DNA of 64,000 bases from Halobacillus shinanisalinarum. GTDB lineage: Bacteria > Bacillota > Bacilli > Bacillales > Halobacillaceae. The notes under the pieces are model-generated. The model was not told the DNA's origin. It did no database searches and was given only the letters and a program-made list of their open reading frames with translations. The stretch covers positions 3,698,001 to 3,762,000 of the forward strand of contig NZ_CP095074.1 in the NCBI RefSeq assembly GCF_022919835.1. The letters are read 5' to 3'. The translations under genes and the position numbers were made by a program. Below are positions 34,700 through 43,101 of the stretch, in pieces (positions within the stretch are counted from its first letter, which is position 1; each line of letters begins with the position of its first letter).

Positions 34700-34845
34700 T
34701 GGTCAGAATCTTTTGCTATTAGGGAAGAATCAGCTTGTTTTTAGGAGGAATCTTAATGATCTTGGGTAGAATTCTCAGCTTTTTTGATAGAATCAGGGAG
34801 GTTAGGTCAGAAATAGAATCCATTTAGCTTTTGGGTAGAATCCCG
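34700..34845 (+). repeat. Array of degenerate 21-bp units, AGAATC core (copy 2)
   Basis: AGAATC or a close variant occurs at 34705, 34726, 34747, 34768 and 34789 at exact 21-base steps, then near 34809-34815 and at 34837. Units again read as TTTTGGGNAGAATC after about seven variable bases, in the same orientation as the array at 15.3 kb. It lies between convergent genes. The rest of the gap (34574-34699) shows only a weak T-rich hairpin near 34600-34630. Confidence 0.7.
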
Positions 34846-34895
34846 AATCATTTCTCTCATGGTACCCCAGATTAAAGGTCCTCTTGAACATTAAA

Positions 34896-34928
34896 AACCC
34901 GATAAACGGATTATCCATTTATCGGGTC
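34896..34928 (-). terminator. Terminator after the peroxiredoxin gene
   Basis: ACCCGATAAACGGA and TCCATTTATCGGGT form a 13-bp stem with one G-U type mismatch. On the minus strand it ends in TTTTT, 26 bases after the gene. Confidence 0.8.
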
Positions 34929-34953
34929 CTAGCTTAGCATTTCAAAATCTGTA

Positions 34954-35460
34954 CTATTTTAAGTTCTCGCTAATATACTTAATGATTTTTCGGATTTCCT
35001 TAGGATGAGGGCGGCCGAACGGGCTAGTTTGCCGCTGTTGGTAAAGAAGGTTTCCTTGGCTATCCGTCAAAAAATAGGCTGGCTCCCCGTGTGTGCCGTG
35101 ATCTTCATACGGATCATCCGCCCCGTGATAGTGGACATCGTATTGGGCTAATACAGTGAGATCTTCGTCAGCCAGCACTGGAAATGAAAATCCGTGCTCA
35201 TCGACCATCTTTTTCAGACTTTCCATATTATCTGTTGAGATCGTTGTTAGTTTAATTTTTTTATCTTCGAAATAGCCTTTGCTTTCTTCAAATTCTTTTA
35301 ATTCTTCCATACATGCCGGGCACCATGATCCTCTGAAGTAAACGAGTAAATGCCAGTTTCCTTCATTAGCATTACGATACTCCTCAAATGAATATTCTTC
35401 TCCTGAAACAGCAGGCAAATTAAAATTTGGTATTTTTTCTCCTAATTTAAAAACGCTCAT
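34954..35460 (-). CDS. Thioredoxin-fold peroxiredoxin (AhpC/TSA family)
   Basis: Protein of 168 aa without a signal peptide. It has LGEKIPNFNLPAVSGEEYSF at the start and YFRGSWCPACMEEL, where the peroxidatic/reactive pair is C-x-x-C (W-C-P-A-C), then FPVLADEDLTVLAQYDV. The fold is AhpC/TSA/redoxin; the CPAC motif sits between bacterioferritin comigratory and ResA-like types, so it may be a peroxidase or a thiol oxidoreductase. GGAGGCTCACAT precedes the ATG. It is monocistronic, with its own terminator, and is on the same strand as the thiamine operon that ends 80 bases upstream. Confidence 0.85.
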   Translation of the reverse strand: MSVFKLGEKIPNFNLPAVSGEEYSFEEYRNANEGNWHLLVYFRGSWCPACMEELKEFEESKGYFEDKKIKLTTISTDNMESLKKMVDEHGFSFPVLADEDLTVLAQYDVHYHGADDPYEDHGTHGEPAYFLTDSQGNLLYQQRQTSPFGRPHPKEIRKIIKYISENLK

Positions 35461-35540
35461 ATGTGAGCCTCCTATTTTAAAGGTTATACCTATCTATACC
35501 CATTTTTGATCAATGTTAAATCCAACGGGATAGACCAATG

Positions 35541-36341
35541 TTAATTTTTAAGAGTAAAGCTGCTGTCAATGCCGTAAAAATCGACTGTATTTTGGTACAA
35601 CTGCTTATACATTTCATTCAATGGAAGAGATTTAATCTCAGCTATTTTACGAATGGATTCATGAATCATTTTTGGATGTGTTCGTTCATCTTTGAATTTC
35701 CCTTCAAATGGCCAAGGTCCGTCTGTCTCGACCATCATTAACTCGAGAGGATATTGCTCGATAAGCTGCTGAATTTCTAATTCATATAAACAGTCGGGTG
35801 TAACAGAAATGTAGCAGCGATTCTCGATCAAACGTTGAATCGTTGCAGCAGAGCCCTTAAACCAGTGGAAATGAGCTTTTCTCACAGCATATTTTTCTAG
35901 TAAGTCACAAGCAATATCCGCATCTTCATAAATAGCATGAAGGATGATAGGTTTGTCCAACTTGACGGCAAGCCTTATAAATTGTTCAAGCATTTCTATA
36001 TAAGGCGTTAGTGATAGGGTTGCGTCTTTTTTTCGGGAATAGTAAGGGAGACCGACTTCTCCAATGGCCACTATTTCTTCTTTATGTTTTTTAATAAGTG
36101 TAAAAATCTTCTCAAGTTGATTATTGTCAGGCAATTCCTGCTCGGGGTGAAAGCCAATTGCTGATTTAATTCTTTTGTCTTTTTGAGCAAGCTGCAAATT
36201 CTTCCGTGCGGATTCTGCGTGATTAGATACGGAGAGGAGGCTGTCTACGTGGAAAAGTTCCAGCTCCTTCAGCATCTTCTTCCGTGATTCCTCGCTGTAC
36301 ATATCTAAGTGAATGTGGGCATCGATGATAGGTTGCTTCAC
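35541..36341 (-). CDS. TatD-family metal-dependent hydrolase
   Basis: Protein of 266 aa if started at GTG 36341, where GAGGGAA lies 5 bases upstream and TAGTG overlaps the ATPase stop; the frame extends to ATG 36380, but that start is inside the ATPase gene. The metal-site motifs of TatD amidohydrolases are seen: DAHIHLD, AIGEVGLPY, ILHAI, FHWFKGS and VETDGPW. TatD enzymes are 3'-5' nucleases or quality-control hydrolases. Here the gene is the last of a TPP-riboswitch operon for thiamine-precursor uptake, so a hydrolytic step on a thiamine breakdown product is possible. That is inference from context. Confidence 0.88.
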   Translation of the reverse strand: MKQPIIDAHIHLDMYSEESRKKMLKELELFHVDSLLSVSNHAESARKNLQLAQKDKRIKSAIGFHPEQELPDNNQLEKIFTLIKKHKEEIVAIGEVGLPYYSRKKDATLSLTPYIEMLEQFIRLAVKLDKPIILHAIYEDADIACDLLEKYAVRKAHFHWFKGSAATIQRLIENRCYISVTPDCLYELEIQQLIEQYPLELMMVETDGPWPFEGKFKDERTHPKMIHESIRKIAEIKSLPLNEMYKQLYQNTVDFYGIDSSFTLKN

Positions 36342-37074
36342 TAAAGTTCCCTCAGTTCGTTGAAAATTGTTTTCTTCCATTCCAAGAATTCATGGCTGAG
36401 CATTAATGCTTCTTCTCTAGGCCGCTTAAAAGGAATGGTGTACTCTTTTTGTACATGAGCGGGTTTATCCGAGAGTACGATGATGCGATCAGATAAAAAG
36501 AGAGCTTCTTCAATATTGTGGGTAACAAATAAAATCGAGCGTTTATATTGTTCCCAAATGGACAACAGCCATTTTTGCATTTCAAGTCTCGTAAATTCAT
36601 CGAGTGCAGAAAACGGTTCATCCAGACAGATAAGAGATTGAGGACTAAGCAGGCTCCTGATAAAGGAAGCACGCTGTTTCATGCCGCCAGACAACTGGCT
36701 TGGGTAAGCTGATTCATATCCGCTCAGTCCGGCTTTTTGAATCATCTCCATGGCCCTGTCCGAATCGCGTCTCCCGACAATTTCTCCGCCCAGCAGCACA
36801 TTATCTAAAATGGTTCGCCAAGGAAGAAGGGAGGGGGTTTGCGGCATATAGCTGATGGCTCCTTTTTCACCGGTAATCAACTTATTGTCAAGGTAGATAT
36901 CGCCATGATCAGGAGGATAAAGACCTCCAATCATATGGAAAAGAGTACTCTTTCCGCTGCCAGATGGTCCCAAGATCGATACGAATTCAGCGTCATCGAC
37001 AGTAAGGGATAGGTCCCAATGATGGACTGGGAACCAAATGTTTTTGATAAATGTTTGATCGAAAGCTTAGCCAT
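36341..37074 (-). pseudogene. ABC transporter ATPase for thiamine precursor (frameshifted)
   Basis: ATP-binding subunit of the SsuB/ThiZ type. From ATG 37074 the first frame reads MAKLSIKHLSKTFGSQSII, then loses phase at the CCC run 37015-37017 (GGG on the coding strand). One more G gives GDLSLTVDDAEFVSILG, joining the frame with Walker A GPSGSGKST, signature LSGGMKQR, Walker B LICLDEPFSALD and H-loop FVTHNIEEAL, for about 244 aa. The start overlaps the permease stop by 8 bases, as expected for a tight operon. The break is probably a missing base in the assembly. Confidence 0.88.
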
Positions 37075-37840
37075 GCTGCTGATCGGCCTCCTTTGACTGC
37101 CATTTGGTGAGTGCTTTTTCAATCTGGGAAATGATGCCAAATAATAATAAGCTTAACACCATGATTAAACAAATCGCTACGAATACGCGGTCTGTTCGAA
37201 AGGAGGAAGAAGCAAGTGTCATATACACACCAATCCCTTCATTAGCTCCGAGCCATTCGGAAATGACGGCACCCATCACACTGTACGTAGCGGAGATCTT
37301 CAACCCGGAGAAAATCGACGGAATCGCATGAGGCCATTGTAATTTACGAAAAATCTGTGCTTTTGAAGCTCCGGCCATTTTCATATAGTGCATGAGTTCT
37401 TGATTGGTTTGTCTCAATCCATCCATCGTGGCTACGGCAATTGGGAAGAAGCAGACGAGCACGATGACGATCACTTTCGGCAGCCAGCCAAAGCCGAACC
37501 AGATCACTAGCAGCGGAGCAAGTACGATGATCGGAATATTTTGCGATAAAATGAGAAGGGGATAGATGGCTTCCCTTAGTTTAGGGATCATATGCAGGAG
37601 GATTGCTACGAGCAACCCAAAACTTGAGCCGATAGCGAACCCTAGTAACGTTAGTTGAATGGTTGAGAACAGATGATGGCTGTACTGAGACCAGCCACTG
37701 ATGGCTTCCTGCCAGATTAAGGAGGGAGCGGGCAGCAGCCACTCAGGCACATCGAACATACGACTGCTTCCTTCCCAAATGATAAGCAAAAGGATGAGGA
37801 CCAATGCTGGTCTCCATCCTTTATGAATGAGCTTTTTCAT
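37067..37840 (-). CDS. ABC transporter permease for thiamine precursor (ThiX-like)
   Basis: Protein of 257 aa with six membrane helices. It has the EAA loop region MDGLRQTNQELMHYMKMAGASKAQIFRKL, shared with SsuC/TauC/ThiX permeases (BPD_transp_1). ATG 37840 overlaps the stop of the thiamine-binding protein gene as TGATG, so translation is coupled. It forms a complex with the ATPase after it and the NMT1-like binding protein. The riboswitch in front of the operon fixes the pathway as thiamine or its pyrimidine moiety. Confidence 0.92.
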   Translation of the reverse strand: MKKLIHKGWRPALVLILLLIIWEGSSRMFDVPEWLLPAPSLIWQEAISGWSQYSHHLFSTIQLTLLGFAIGSSFGLLVAILLHMIPKLREAIYPLLILSQNIPIIVLAPLLVIWFGFGWLPKVIVIVLVCFFPIAVATMDGLRQTNQELMHYMKMAGASKAQIFRKLQWPHAIPSIFSGLKISATYSVMGAVISEWLGANEGIGVYMTLASSSFRTDRVFVAICLIMVLSLLLFGIISQIEKALTKWQSKEADQQHG

Positions 37841-38130
37841 CAACGGTATTTCTCCGTCAATGAGTCCATAGAAGCCCCGATCGGTTGGTATAGTACTTTA
37901 ATTTGTGAGATGACATTGGTTGAGCCCTTCTCCACCATCGCCTCATTTACTTTTTCAATTAAAGGTAAAATCTCTGAAAGGTTGCCCTCGATCGTGGTTT
38001 CCAGTGGGTGAACCTCATATTTCAGTCCGGATGCGTCAATGACTGAGATAGCGTGATCAACATATGGAATCACGTCTTCCCCCTCTTTCGTCTTAGGTAG
38101 AATTTGAATACTTACTAGTGAATTAGTCAT
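37840..38130 (-). CDS. Thiamine-binding protein, MTH1187/YkoF family
   Basis: Protein of 96 aa of the DUF77 (MTH1187) family: SLVSIQILPKTKEGEDVIPYVDHAI, GLKYEVHPLETTIEG and ISQIKVLYQPIGASM. Members, like the YkoF halves, are ferredoxin-like proteins that bind thiamine or its pyrimidine. It is one domain rather than the YkoF tandem. AAAGGAGGACGATAAA precedes the ATG. It lies between the binding protein and permease genes in the TPP-controlled operon. Confidence 0.9.
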   Translation of the reverse strand: MTNSLVSIQILPKTKEGEDVIPYVDHAISVIDASGLKYEVHPLETTIEGNLSEILPLIEKVNEAMVEKGSTNVISQIKVLYQPIGASMDSLTEKYR

Positions 38131-38230
38131 TTTATCGTCCTCCTTTATATAATGTGGGGCCGCGTTGCTAGGATTGCAAGCTAGTGGACAACGGTTTATT
38201 CCATTAGTCTTCGAAATAGGTGCTTAACAC

Positions 38231-39229
38231 TTATTTTTCGGGCAAAAATTCATTCGTAAAAGCATCCTTTGCTTTCAACTTCTTATCAAGTAAATCATGG
38301 TTATACATCCATTCAGCGTAATTCTCCCAAACACTTAAATCCTGCTGCCCCCATTGATCTGCATCATCCTGATATTTAGGAGACAACCATTTCTGGCTTG
38401 CCTTCACAAGTTTAGGATCAAGGTCGGGAACGGATTCTATCAAAATATCAGCAGCCTTGTCTGGTTGATCAATCGCATATTGATAGCCTTTTGATACAGC
38501 TGCCATAAACGCTTCCACGGTCTCAGGGCTGTCTGCGATCATTTTTTCATTCGTTGTTAAAACGGGTGTATAGTAATCTAGTTTGTCGGAATAATCGGTT
38601 AAGTACATCATGTTCAATTCTTGTCCGCGAAGTTCTGCCTCAACACCTGTCCAGCCGTAGTAGATCCAGGCGAAGTCAACGTCTCGCTTGATGGCTGTGA
38701 AAAAGTCTGTGTTCCCCATATTGATAATGTCGACTTTCTCAACATCTGCGTTTTCTTTTTGCATTAAAGACGAGAGGACAGCTTTCTCTACAGGGGCACC
38801 CCAGCCGCCATATGTTTTGCCTTCAAAGTCTTCAGGAGATGTAATATTTTTCTCCTTTGGTGAAGCGAATCCAGACGTATTATGTTGAATGATCGCTCCA
38901 ATAGAGACAATCGGAATATCCTGAACACGGGCCTCTGTTAATGTTTCCTGGGCACTAATACCGAAATCAGCTTGGCCAGAGGCGACGAGTTGGTCTGCCC
39001 CAGCTTCACCAGGCAGCATAATTTCGACATCTAATCCCTGTTCTTCAAAATATCCTTTAGCCTTGGCCACATAAAGCCCTGTATGGTTTGTGTTTGGTGT
39101 CCAGTCCAGCACAAGTTTAATGTCTTGAATTGTATTTTCGCTTGACGACGCACCAGTCTGTTCTTCCTCGCCACCCGAACAGGCAGTTAATACAAACAGG
39201 GTAAAGATCGATAGTAGAAGCTTCTTCAT
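38231..39229 (-). CDS. ABC transporter solute-binding lipoprotein, NMT1/ThiY-like
   Basis: Protein of 332 aa with a lipoprotein signal ending at LTACSGG. The mature start LDWTPNTNHTGLYVA is the mark of ThiY/NMT1 proteins, which bind formylaminopyrimidine or HMP; GEAGADQLVASGQADFGIS follows. GGAGGGAACGAA precedes ATG 39229. It is the first gene after the TPP riboswitch. The operon order is thiY-like, MTH1187-type, permease, ATPase, TatD. Confidence 0.92.
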   Translation of the reverse strand: MKKLLLSIFTLFVLTACSGGEEEQTGASSSENTIQDIKLVLDWTPNTNHTGLYVAKAKGYFEEQGLDVEIMLPGEAGADQLVASGQADFGISAQETLTEARVQDIPIVSIGAIIQHNTSGFASPKEKNITSPEDFEGKTYGGWGAPVEKAVLSSLMQKENADVEKVDIINMGNTDFFTAIKRDVDFAWIYYGWTGVEAELRGQELNMMYLTDYSDKLDYYTPVLTTNEKMIADSPETVEAFMAAVSKGYQYAIDQPDKAADILIESVPDLDPKLVKASQKWLSPKYQDDADQWGQQDLSVWENYAEWMYNHDLLDKKLKAKDAFTNEFLPEK

Positions 39230-39310
39230 TTCGTTCCCTCCAAAAGATTAATCGTGTGCTAACGGAAATGCTGACTTTTAAGTGGGTCAGGAATCAAGGG
39301 TCCGGGTACA

Positions 39311-39345
39311 CAAAAAAGCACCCTGGTACCATACCTAGGGTGCAT
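39311..39345 (-). terminator. Expression-platform terminator of the TPP riboswitch
   Basis: On the minus strand, GCACCCTAGG and CCAGGGTGC pair around a short loop and are followed by TTTTTT. It lies about 80 bases before the first gene and just after the aptamer. Confidence 0.85.
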
Positions 39346-39371
39346 ATCTTAGTAAACGGAGGTCGTTTCAT

Positions 39372-39466
39372 ATATGTTTCCTACGCTGGTTTAACCCAGA
39401 TCAGGTTCTAAGGGTCAGTATCTGAAAAGGATACAATCTCAACCAGCTGCACTGGTCCCCCTACAT
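39372..39466 (-). ncRNA. TPP (thi-box) riboswitch
   Basis: Read on the minus strand, the aptamer shows GGGGACCAGTGCAGCTGGTT, CTGACCCTTAGAACCTGATC and TAAACCAGCGTAGG, the strongly conserved thi-box core (CTGA, ACCTGATCTGGGTTAA and CCAGCGTAGGAA). When TPP binds, the terminator after it should form and stop expression of the transporter operon. Confidence 0.97.
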
Positions 39467-39656
39467 GGAATCTATTCATTTTTAGTTAACACGTTGTCTT
39501 TTAAACTGTGCCATAGATGAAGGTATTTATCAAGGGGGAAATAGTAAGTAATGATTGTATAAAAGAATGTAAATAATCAAATCCTATTAAGTTTTTCTGT
39601 AAGAAGTTTAATAAACTTCGAAAACGTTTATATAGATTGCAAGGAGGCGATAGAAA

Positions 39657-39839
39657 ATGACTAAAGGGAAAGGCTATTCAGATAAAGTTAAAGGAGCCGT
39701 AAGTAAGGCAAAAGGCGAAATGAAGGATCAAGTAGGAAACGCAACGAATAACCAGATAATGCAGAATGACGGCAAGAAAGATAAATTAAAGGGATCCGCT
39801 CAGAATTCATCAGGTGATCACAAAAGTAGAGAAAAATAA
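39657..39839 (+). CDS. CsbD-family stress protein
   Basis: Protein of 60 aa, highly charged, no hydrophobic segment. GYSDKVKGAVSKAKGEMKDQVGN and KDKLKGSAQ are the CsbD-like pattern of KxKG repeats. Such proteins are small, disordered and induced by general stress in Bacillus. GCAAGGAGGCGATAGAAA precedes the ATG. A possible sigma-B promoter (GTTTAA near 39614 with GTTTAT 14 bases on) is weak. Confidence 0.9.
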   Translation: MTKGKGYSDKVKGAVSKAKGEMKDQVGNATNNQIMQNDGKKDKLKGSAQNSSGDHKSREK

Positions 39840-39935
39840 CCGGCTGCCATGAACTTCTTAAGTGTGAAGATAAGCACATGAATGCCAGTACAAAATGATC
39901 GTTATTACCCGAGTAAGGGAAAGTATGAAGATGGA

Positions 39936-39973
39936 AATCCATGAGGCAACTAGTTGCCTCATGGATTTTTTTA
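39936..39973 (+). terminator. Strong terminator after csbD
   Basis: AATCCATGAGGCAACT and AGTTGCCTCATGGATT form a perfect 16-bp stem with almost no loop, then TTTTT. It lies about 100 bases after the CsbD gene. Confidence 0.85.
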
Positions 39974-40064
39974 CTTCCACATACGGGTTCGAATAATTTC
40001 TAGAAAGGTGAATATATCTCGTAGAAAGAGGCTTTCATTAAAATAGGATATTGAGGGGAAGTTA

Positions 40065-40904
40065 ATGACACGGCAATATACAGTAGGAATACGCTGGTTT
40101 TTCAAAAGGTTAATAGGCCGTTCTTTCCAAGATAAAATATTTGATATGGCTGCACAGCTGGCCTATTATTTGTTACTCGCATTGTTTCCATTTTTAATAC
40201 TAATGTTCAGCTTGTTAAGCTTCTTGCCGGTCTCGACACAATCTGTATTGAATCTTGTCAGACCTTTTGCCCCTCAAGGATCGATGCAATTAATTGAGAA
40301 GAACTTGTATCACGTCCTTGAGGTGACAAGGGGCGACTTGTTATCAATTAGTATGGTGATAACGATATGGCTCTCAGTGATGGGAACCAGTGCGCTTATT
40401 CGAACACTAAATAGTGCCTACCGTGTTGAAGAAAGCAGGGCACTGATCCATTCTCTATGTGTAGCGGTTGCGTTGACGATGGGAATGATTACTGGAGTAA
40501 TTATTTCCCTGCTACTATCGGTATTCGGGAGATCCATAGGTCTTTTCGTGTTCTCTCATTTAGGAATATCTACTTCTTTTCTGCCCTGGGACATTCTACG
40601 TTGGTCGGTTAGCTTTATCATTTTACTCGTGGTATTTGCTTTTTTGTATGTTATTGCTCCAAACGAAAAGCTACAGTTGAAGGATATTATCCCAGGGGCC
40701 CTATTTGCTACCATTGGCTGGCAGCTGGCTTCACTAGGGTTTTCATACTATGTAGGATTTAGTAATTATTCTATTATCTATGGCAACCTTGGAACGATTG
40801 TAATTTTGATGATTTGGTTTTACCTTTCATCCTTGATGATCTTAATCGGCGGTGAAATCAATGCGATTATAAGGGAAGCAAACGTAATAAAAACAGTAAA
40901 GTAG
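40065..40904 (+). CDS. YihY/BrkB-family inner membrane protein
   Basis: Protein of 279 aa with six membrane segments. The start FFKRLIGRSFQDKIFDMAAQLAYYLLLALFP matches the YihY/UPF0761 family, whose A-x-x-x-(A/T)-(F/Y)-(Y/F) helix is conserved, as is the C-terminal FYLSSLMILIGGEINA. The role of the family is unknown; RNase BN annotations are historical. It sits among stress genes (CsbD before, YflT after), so envelope stress is a reasonable guess. Confidence 0.9.
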   Translation: MTRQYTVGIRWFFKRLIGRSFQDKIFDMAAQLAYYLLLALFPFLILMFSLLSFLPVSTQSVLNLVRPFAPQGSMQLIEKNLYHVLEVTRGDLLSISMVITIWLSVMGTSALIRTLNSAYRVEESRALIHSLCVAVALTMGMITGVIISLLLSVFGRSIGLFVFSHLGISTSFLPWDILRWSVSFIILLVVFAFLYVIAPNEKLQLKDIIPGALFATIGWQLASLGFSYYVGFSNYSIIYGNLGTIVILMIWFYLSSLMILIGGEINAIIREANVIKTVK

Positions 40905-41002
40905 AGAGAGGATTTATCATACTTGACCTGTCGAGCCTTACTCATTCCTTTCTTGAGTTGAACTTGTATGCCCGATAATCTAGTAATCGTTCAACTGGGT
41001 CT

Positions 41003-41028
41003 GTTTAAGTTATTTTTAAACAGGGTAA
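41003..41028 (+). promoter_or_regulatory. Sigma-B type promoter of the yflT-like gene
   Basis: GTTTAA (41003-41008) and GGGTAA (41023-41028) with a 14-base spacer match the general-stress sigma-B consensus (GTTTAA-N12-15-GGGTAT) with one mismatch. Confidence 0.75.
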
Positions 41029-41053
41029 CTACATTTTCAAGGAGGCGATTAAA

Positions 41054-41398
41054 TTGACAACACCAAAATTTAAAGTTTTCCATGACGATGATCAGTTGAG
41101 CGAATCCATTGATAAACTTAGAAATAATGGGATTCGGGATGAAGATATTTTTGTTCTAGCCCATGATAACGATCATGACAGACGCAACAGAAAAGAAACA
41201 GATGCCAATAAGATTGGCGTCAAGGTCACGGGTGTAGGCACGGCTATGAAGAATGTGTTCAGAGGCAAAGGAGATAAATTGCGTTCCAAAATGAAAGAAA
41301 TCGGCTTTGATGCCTCTAAGGCTGAACAACTAGAAGAGGAATTAGATAAGGGTAAGAGTCTATTAGTCGTAACGAATCAAGATGAAGTTGAATTCTAA
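41054..41398 (+). CDS. YflT-domain general stress protein
   Basis: Protein of 114 aa; TTG start with AAGGAGGCGATTAAA upstream. The N-terminal half, FKVFHDDDQLSESIDKLRNNGI followed by DIFVLAHDND, matches the heat-induced stress protein YflT domain. The C-terminus is a charged helix pair. A sigma-B promoter lies 25 bases before the start, in agreement with the family's known control in Bacillus. The molecular role is unknown. Confidence 0.9.
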   Translation: MTTPKFKVFHDDDQLSESIDKLRNNGIRDEDIFVLAHDNDHDRRNRKETDANKIGVKVTGVGTAMKNVFRGKGDKLRSKMKEIGFDASKAEQLEEELDKGKSLLVVTNQDEVEF

Positions 41399-41439
41399 AG
41401 CCTTGCAAAAATGACATTTTAAACACTTAGTGAGTTGTA

Positions 41440-41470
41440 AGAACCGTTCGATTAATCGAACGGTTCTTTT
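41440..41470 (+). terminator. Terminator after the yflT-like gene
   Basis: AGAACCGTTCGATT and AATCGAACGGTTCT form a perfect 14-bp stem followed by TTT. The 290 bases from here to gvpA are AT-rich with no gene and must contain the gas vesicle promoter, which I could not fix; TATAAT near 41700 is a candidate -10. Confidence 0.85.
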
Positions 41471-41762
41471 AGAGAGATGAGGTCTTTAGAAGGAAAATTA
41501 AAAGCGGAATCTTAGCAAGATGTAATCCAATTGTTATATTTGTCTTATTAAATAATGTGATCCCAAAATAAACCTATTCTACAGTGATTTAATGTTACAA
41601 ATGGCAAGTAATAAATAATGTTTAATGAAAATTATGGAATATAAAAACCATTTTAATTCATTTGATGTTTTAAGTCTAATTATAAGTGTTACTATCCAAC
41701 TATAATTAATAAATGACAAAGCCAAACTTTTCACTACCAAACTTCTGAAAGGAGAATCAAAA

Positions 41763-42023
41763 ATGAGTGTACAAAAAACTGCAGATAGTTCCAGTCTTGC
41801 CGAAGTCATTGACAGAATTCTCGACAAGGGAATTGTCATTGATGCTTATGCGAGAGTTTCGCTAGTAGGAATAGAAATCCTTACCGTTGAAGCACGAGTT
41901 GTTATTGCTAGTGTAGATACGTGGCTAAGGTATGCAAACGCCGTTGGATTACTGCGTGATGAGGCTCAAGAGGAAGGTATGGTGGAACAAAAAGGCGAGC
42001 GTGATGCACAATTCAGCTTCTAA
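41763..42023 (+). CDS. gvpA: Gas vesicle structural protein GvpA
   Basis: Protein of 86 aa; GAAAGGAG precedes the ATG. It forms the ribs of the gas vesicle shell. The conserved helix-strand-strand-helix core is unmistakable: [31 protein letters not shown], then [16 protein letters not shown]. It is almost identical to the second copy at 43102 over the first 70 residues and differs in the tail. First gene of a fourteen-gene cluster in the Bacillus megaterium order. Confidence 0.98.
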   Translation: MSVQKTADSSSLAEVIDRILDKGIVIDAYARVSLVGIEILTVEARVVIASVDTWLRYANAVGLLRDEAQEEGMVEQKGERDAQFSF

Positions 42024-42070
42024 CGATCAAACAATTCATACCTAGCAAAAGTTGAAAGAAGGTGAGCCAA

Positions 42071-42571
42071 GTGGCAAATCTAGAAAAGGGCGAACAGCAA
42101 ACAACTGAGGATAAAAACTCGAATGATGATGAGCAGCAAAATGATCAGCAGCAATCCACTGACAGCCAAAACTCTATGAACCTAGCTTTGATTGGTGGGG
42201 TTGTCGGAGCTAGCGTGGGTTTGTTGGCAAGCCCTGATACAGGGAAAAAAGTTGCCGGACGTATTGGACAATCTGAGGTGATCAGAGGTGCTGGGAGGGA
42301 GCTCCGAAGAACCGCACAAGAAATCATTACCGAGCAGGCGATGATCACGTTACGGCAAACAGCCACAGGTTACTGGAATAAATACGAAGGTAAGCTGCTA
42401 GGTCAAGGCCAAGAAGAAGAGATAACAAAAGATAGGACATCAAGTACGGAAAATAATGAGGATGGCTATTCAGAGCAGTACAAGGAATTAAAAGAGGAAA
42501 ACAAAAACCTGAACGAAAACTTACAACGAATTGAAGAAAAATTAAACGCGTTGCTTGAGGCCAAGGGATAG
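42071..42571 (+). CDS. gvpP: Gas vesicle protein GvpP (YtxH-like)
   Basis: Protein of 166 aa if started at GTG 42071, where AAGAAGGTGAG stands upstream; an alternative GTG is at 42062. It has an acidic, glutamine-rich N-terminus, then ALIGGVVGASVGLLASPDTGKKV, a glycine-rich helix of the YtxH type, and a C-terminal coiled coil (LKEENKNLNENLQRIEEKLNALL). It is identified as GvpP by position between the two gvpA copies. It resembles GvpT at the start of the cluster's end (GGIVGATVGYLSTPKHRKK), so the two may be ancient duplicates. Confidence 0.85.
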   Translation: MANLEKGEQQTTEDKNSNDDEQQNDQQQSTDSQNSMNLALIGGVVGASVGLLASPDTGKKVAGRIGQSEVIRGAGRELRRTAQEIITEQAMITLRQTATGYWNKYEGKLLGQGQEEEITKDRTSSTENNEDGYSEQYKELKEENKNLNENLQRIEEKLNALLEAKG

Positions 42572-42611
42572 TCACCAAAAACTTCATACACACCTGGGAA
42601 GGGGGGATTTA

Positions 42612-43070
42612 ATGAGCGCTAAACCAGTTAAAAAGGCTGCTTTCAAGGCAGCGAAAAAAGCAGTGGAGAAAGCTCCATCTGAATGGAAAGAGAAGGCGAA
42701 AGATAAACTTCAAGATCAAGCAACACAAAAGATGGAAGAAAAGGTTCAATCAAAAGTAAATCAAGCTTCTGAGAAATTGGCAGAAGTGAAAGAGAACAAT
42801 GCGAACAATGTTCATGGTAAGGCGGGCGATGCGAAAGAAAAGGTCCAGGATGTTTTGCTATCTGTTCGTGACAAGCTTAGCAACGTAAAGGAAGCTGGGG
42901 AAGAGTTTCAAAAGAAAATCTCTTCAAGCAATAAAAGTGACAAGGTAAAAGGTGTAGAAAATCTTAAAAGCGTTTCGGATATTAAAAGCGCAACGAATAT
43001 TAAAGGTCCAGCCGACGTGAAAAAATCAACCGACTTGAAGTCGGTAAACGATATTAAAAAAATAGGCTGA
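42612..43070 (+). CDS. gvpQ: Gas vesicle protein GvpQ
   Basis: Protein of 152 aa from ATG 42612 (GGGAAGGGGGG upstream). It is lysine- and alanine-rich, predicted mostly helical, with [20 protein letters not shown] at the start. The C-terminus is a run of six hexapeptides of the form (D/N)-(I/L/V)-K-x-x-x ([35 protein letters not shown]). It is called GvpQ by its place between gvpP and the second gvpA; its function in Bacillus is not established. Confidence 0.82.
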   Translation: MSAKPVKKAAFKAAKKAVEKAPSEWKEKAKDKLQDQATQKMEEKVQSKVNQASEKLAEVKENNANNVHGKAGDAKEKVQDVLLSVRDKLSNVKEAGEEFQKKISSSNKSDKVKGVENLKSVSDIKSATNIKGPADVKKSTDLKSVNDIKKIG

Positions 43071-43101
43071 TTCTTATTTTAATTTGAAAGGAGAATGTAA
43101 A

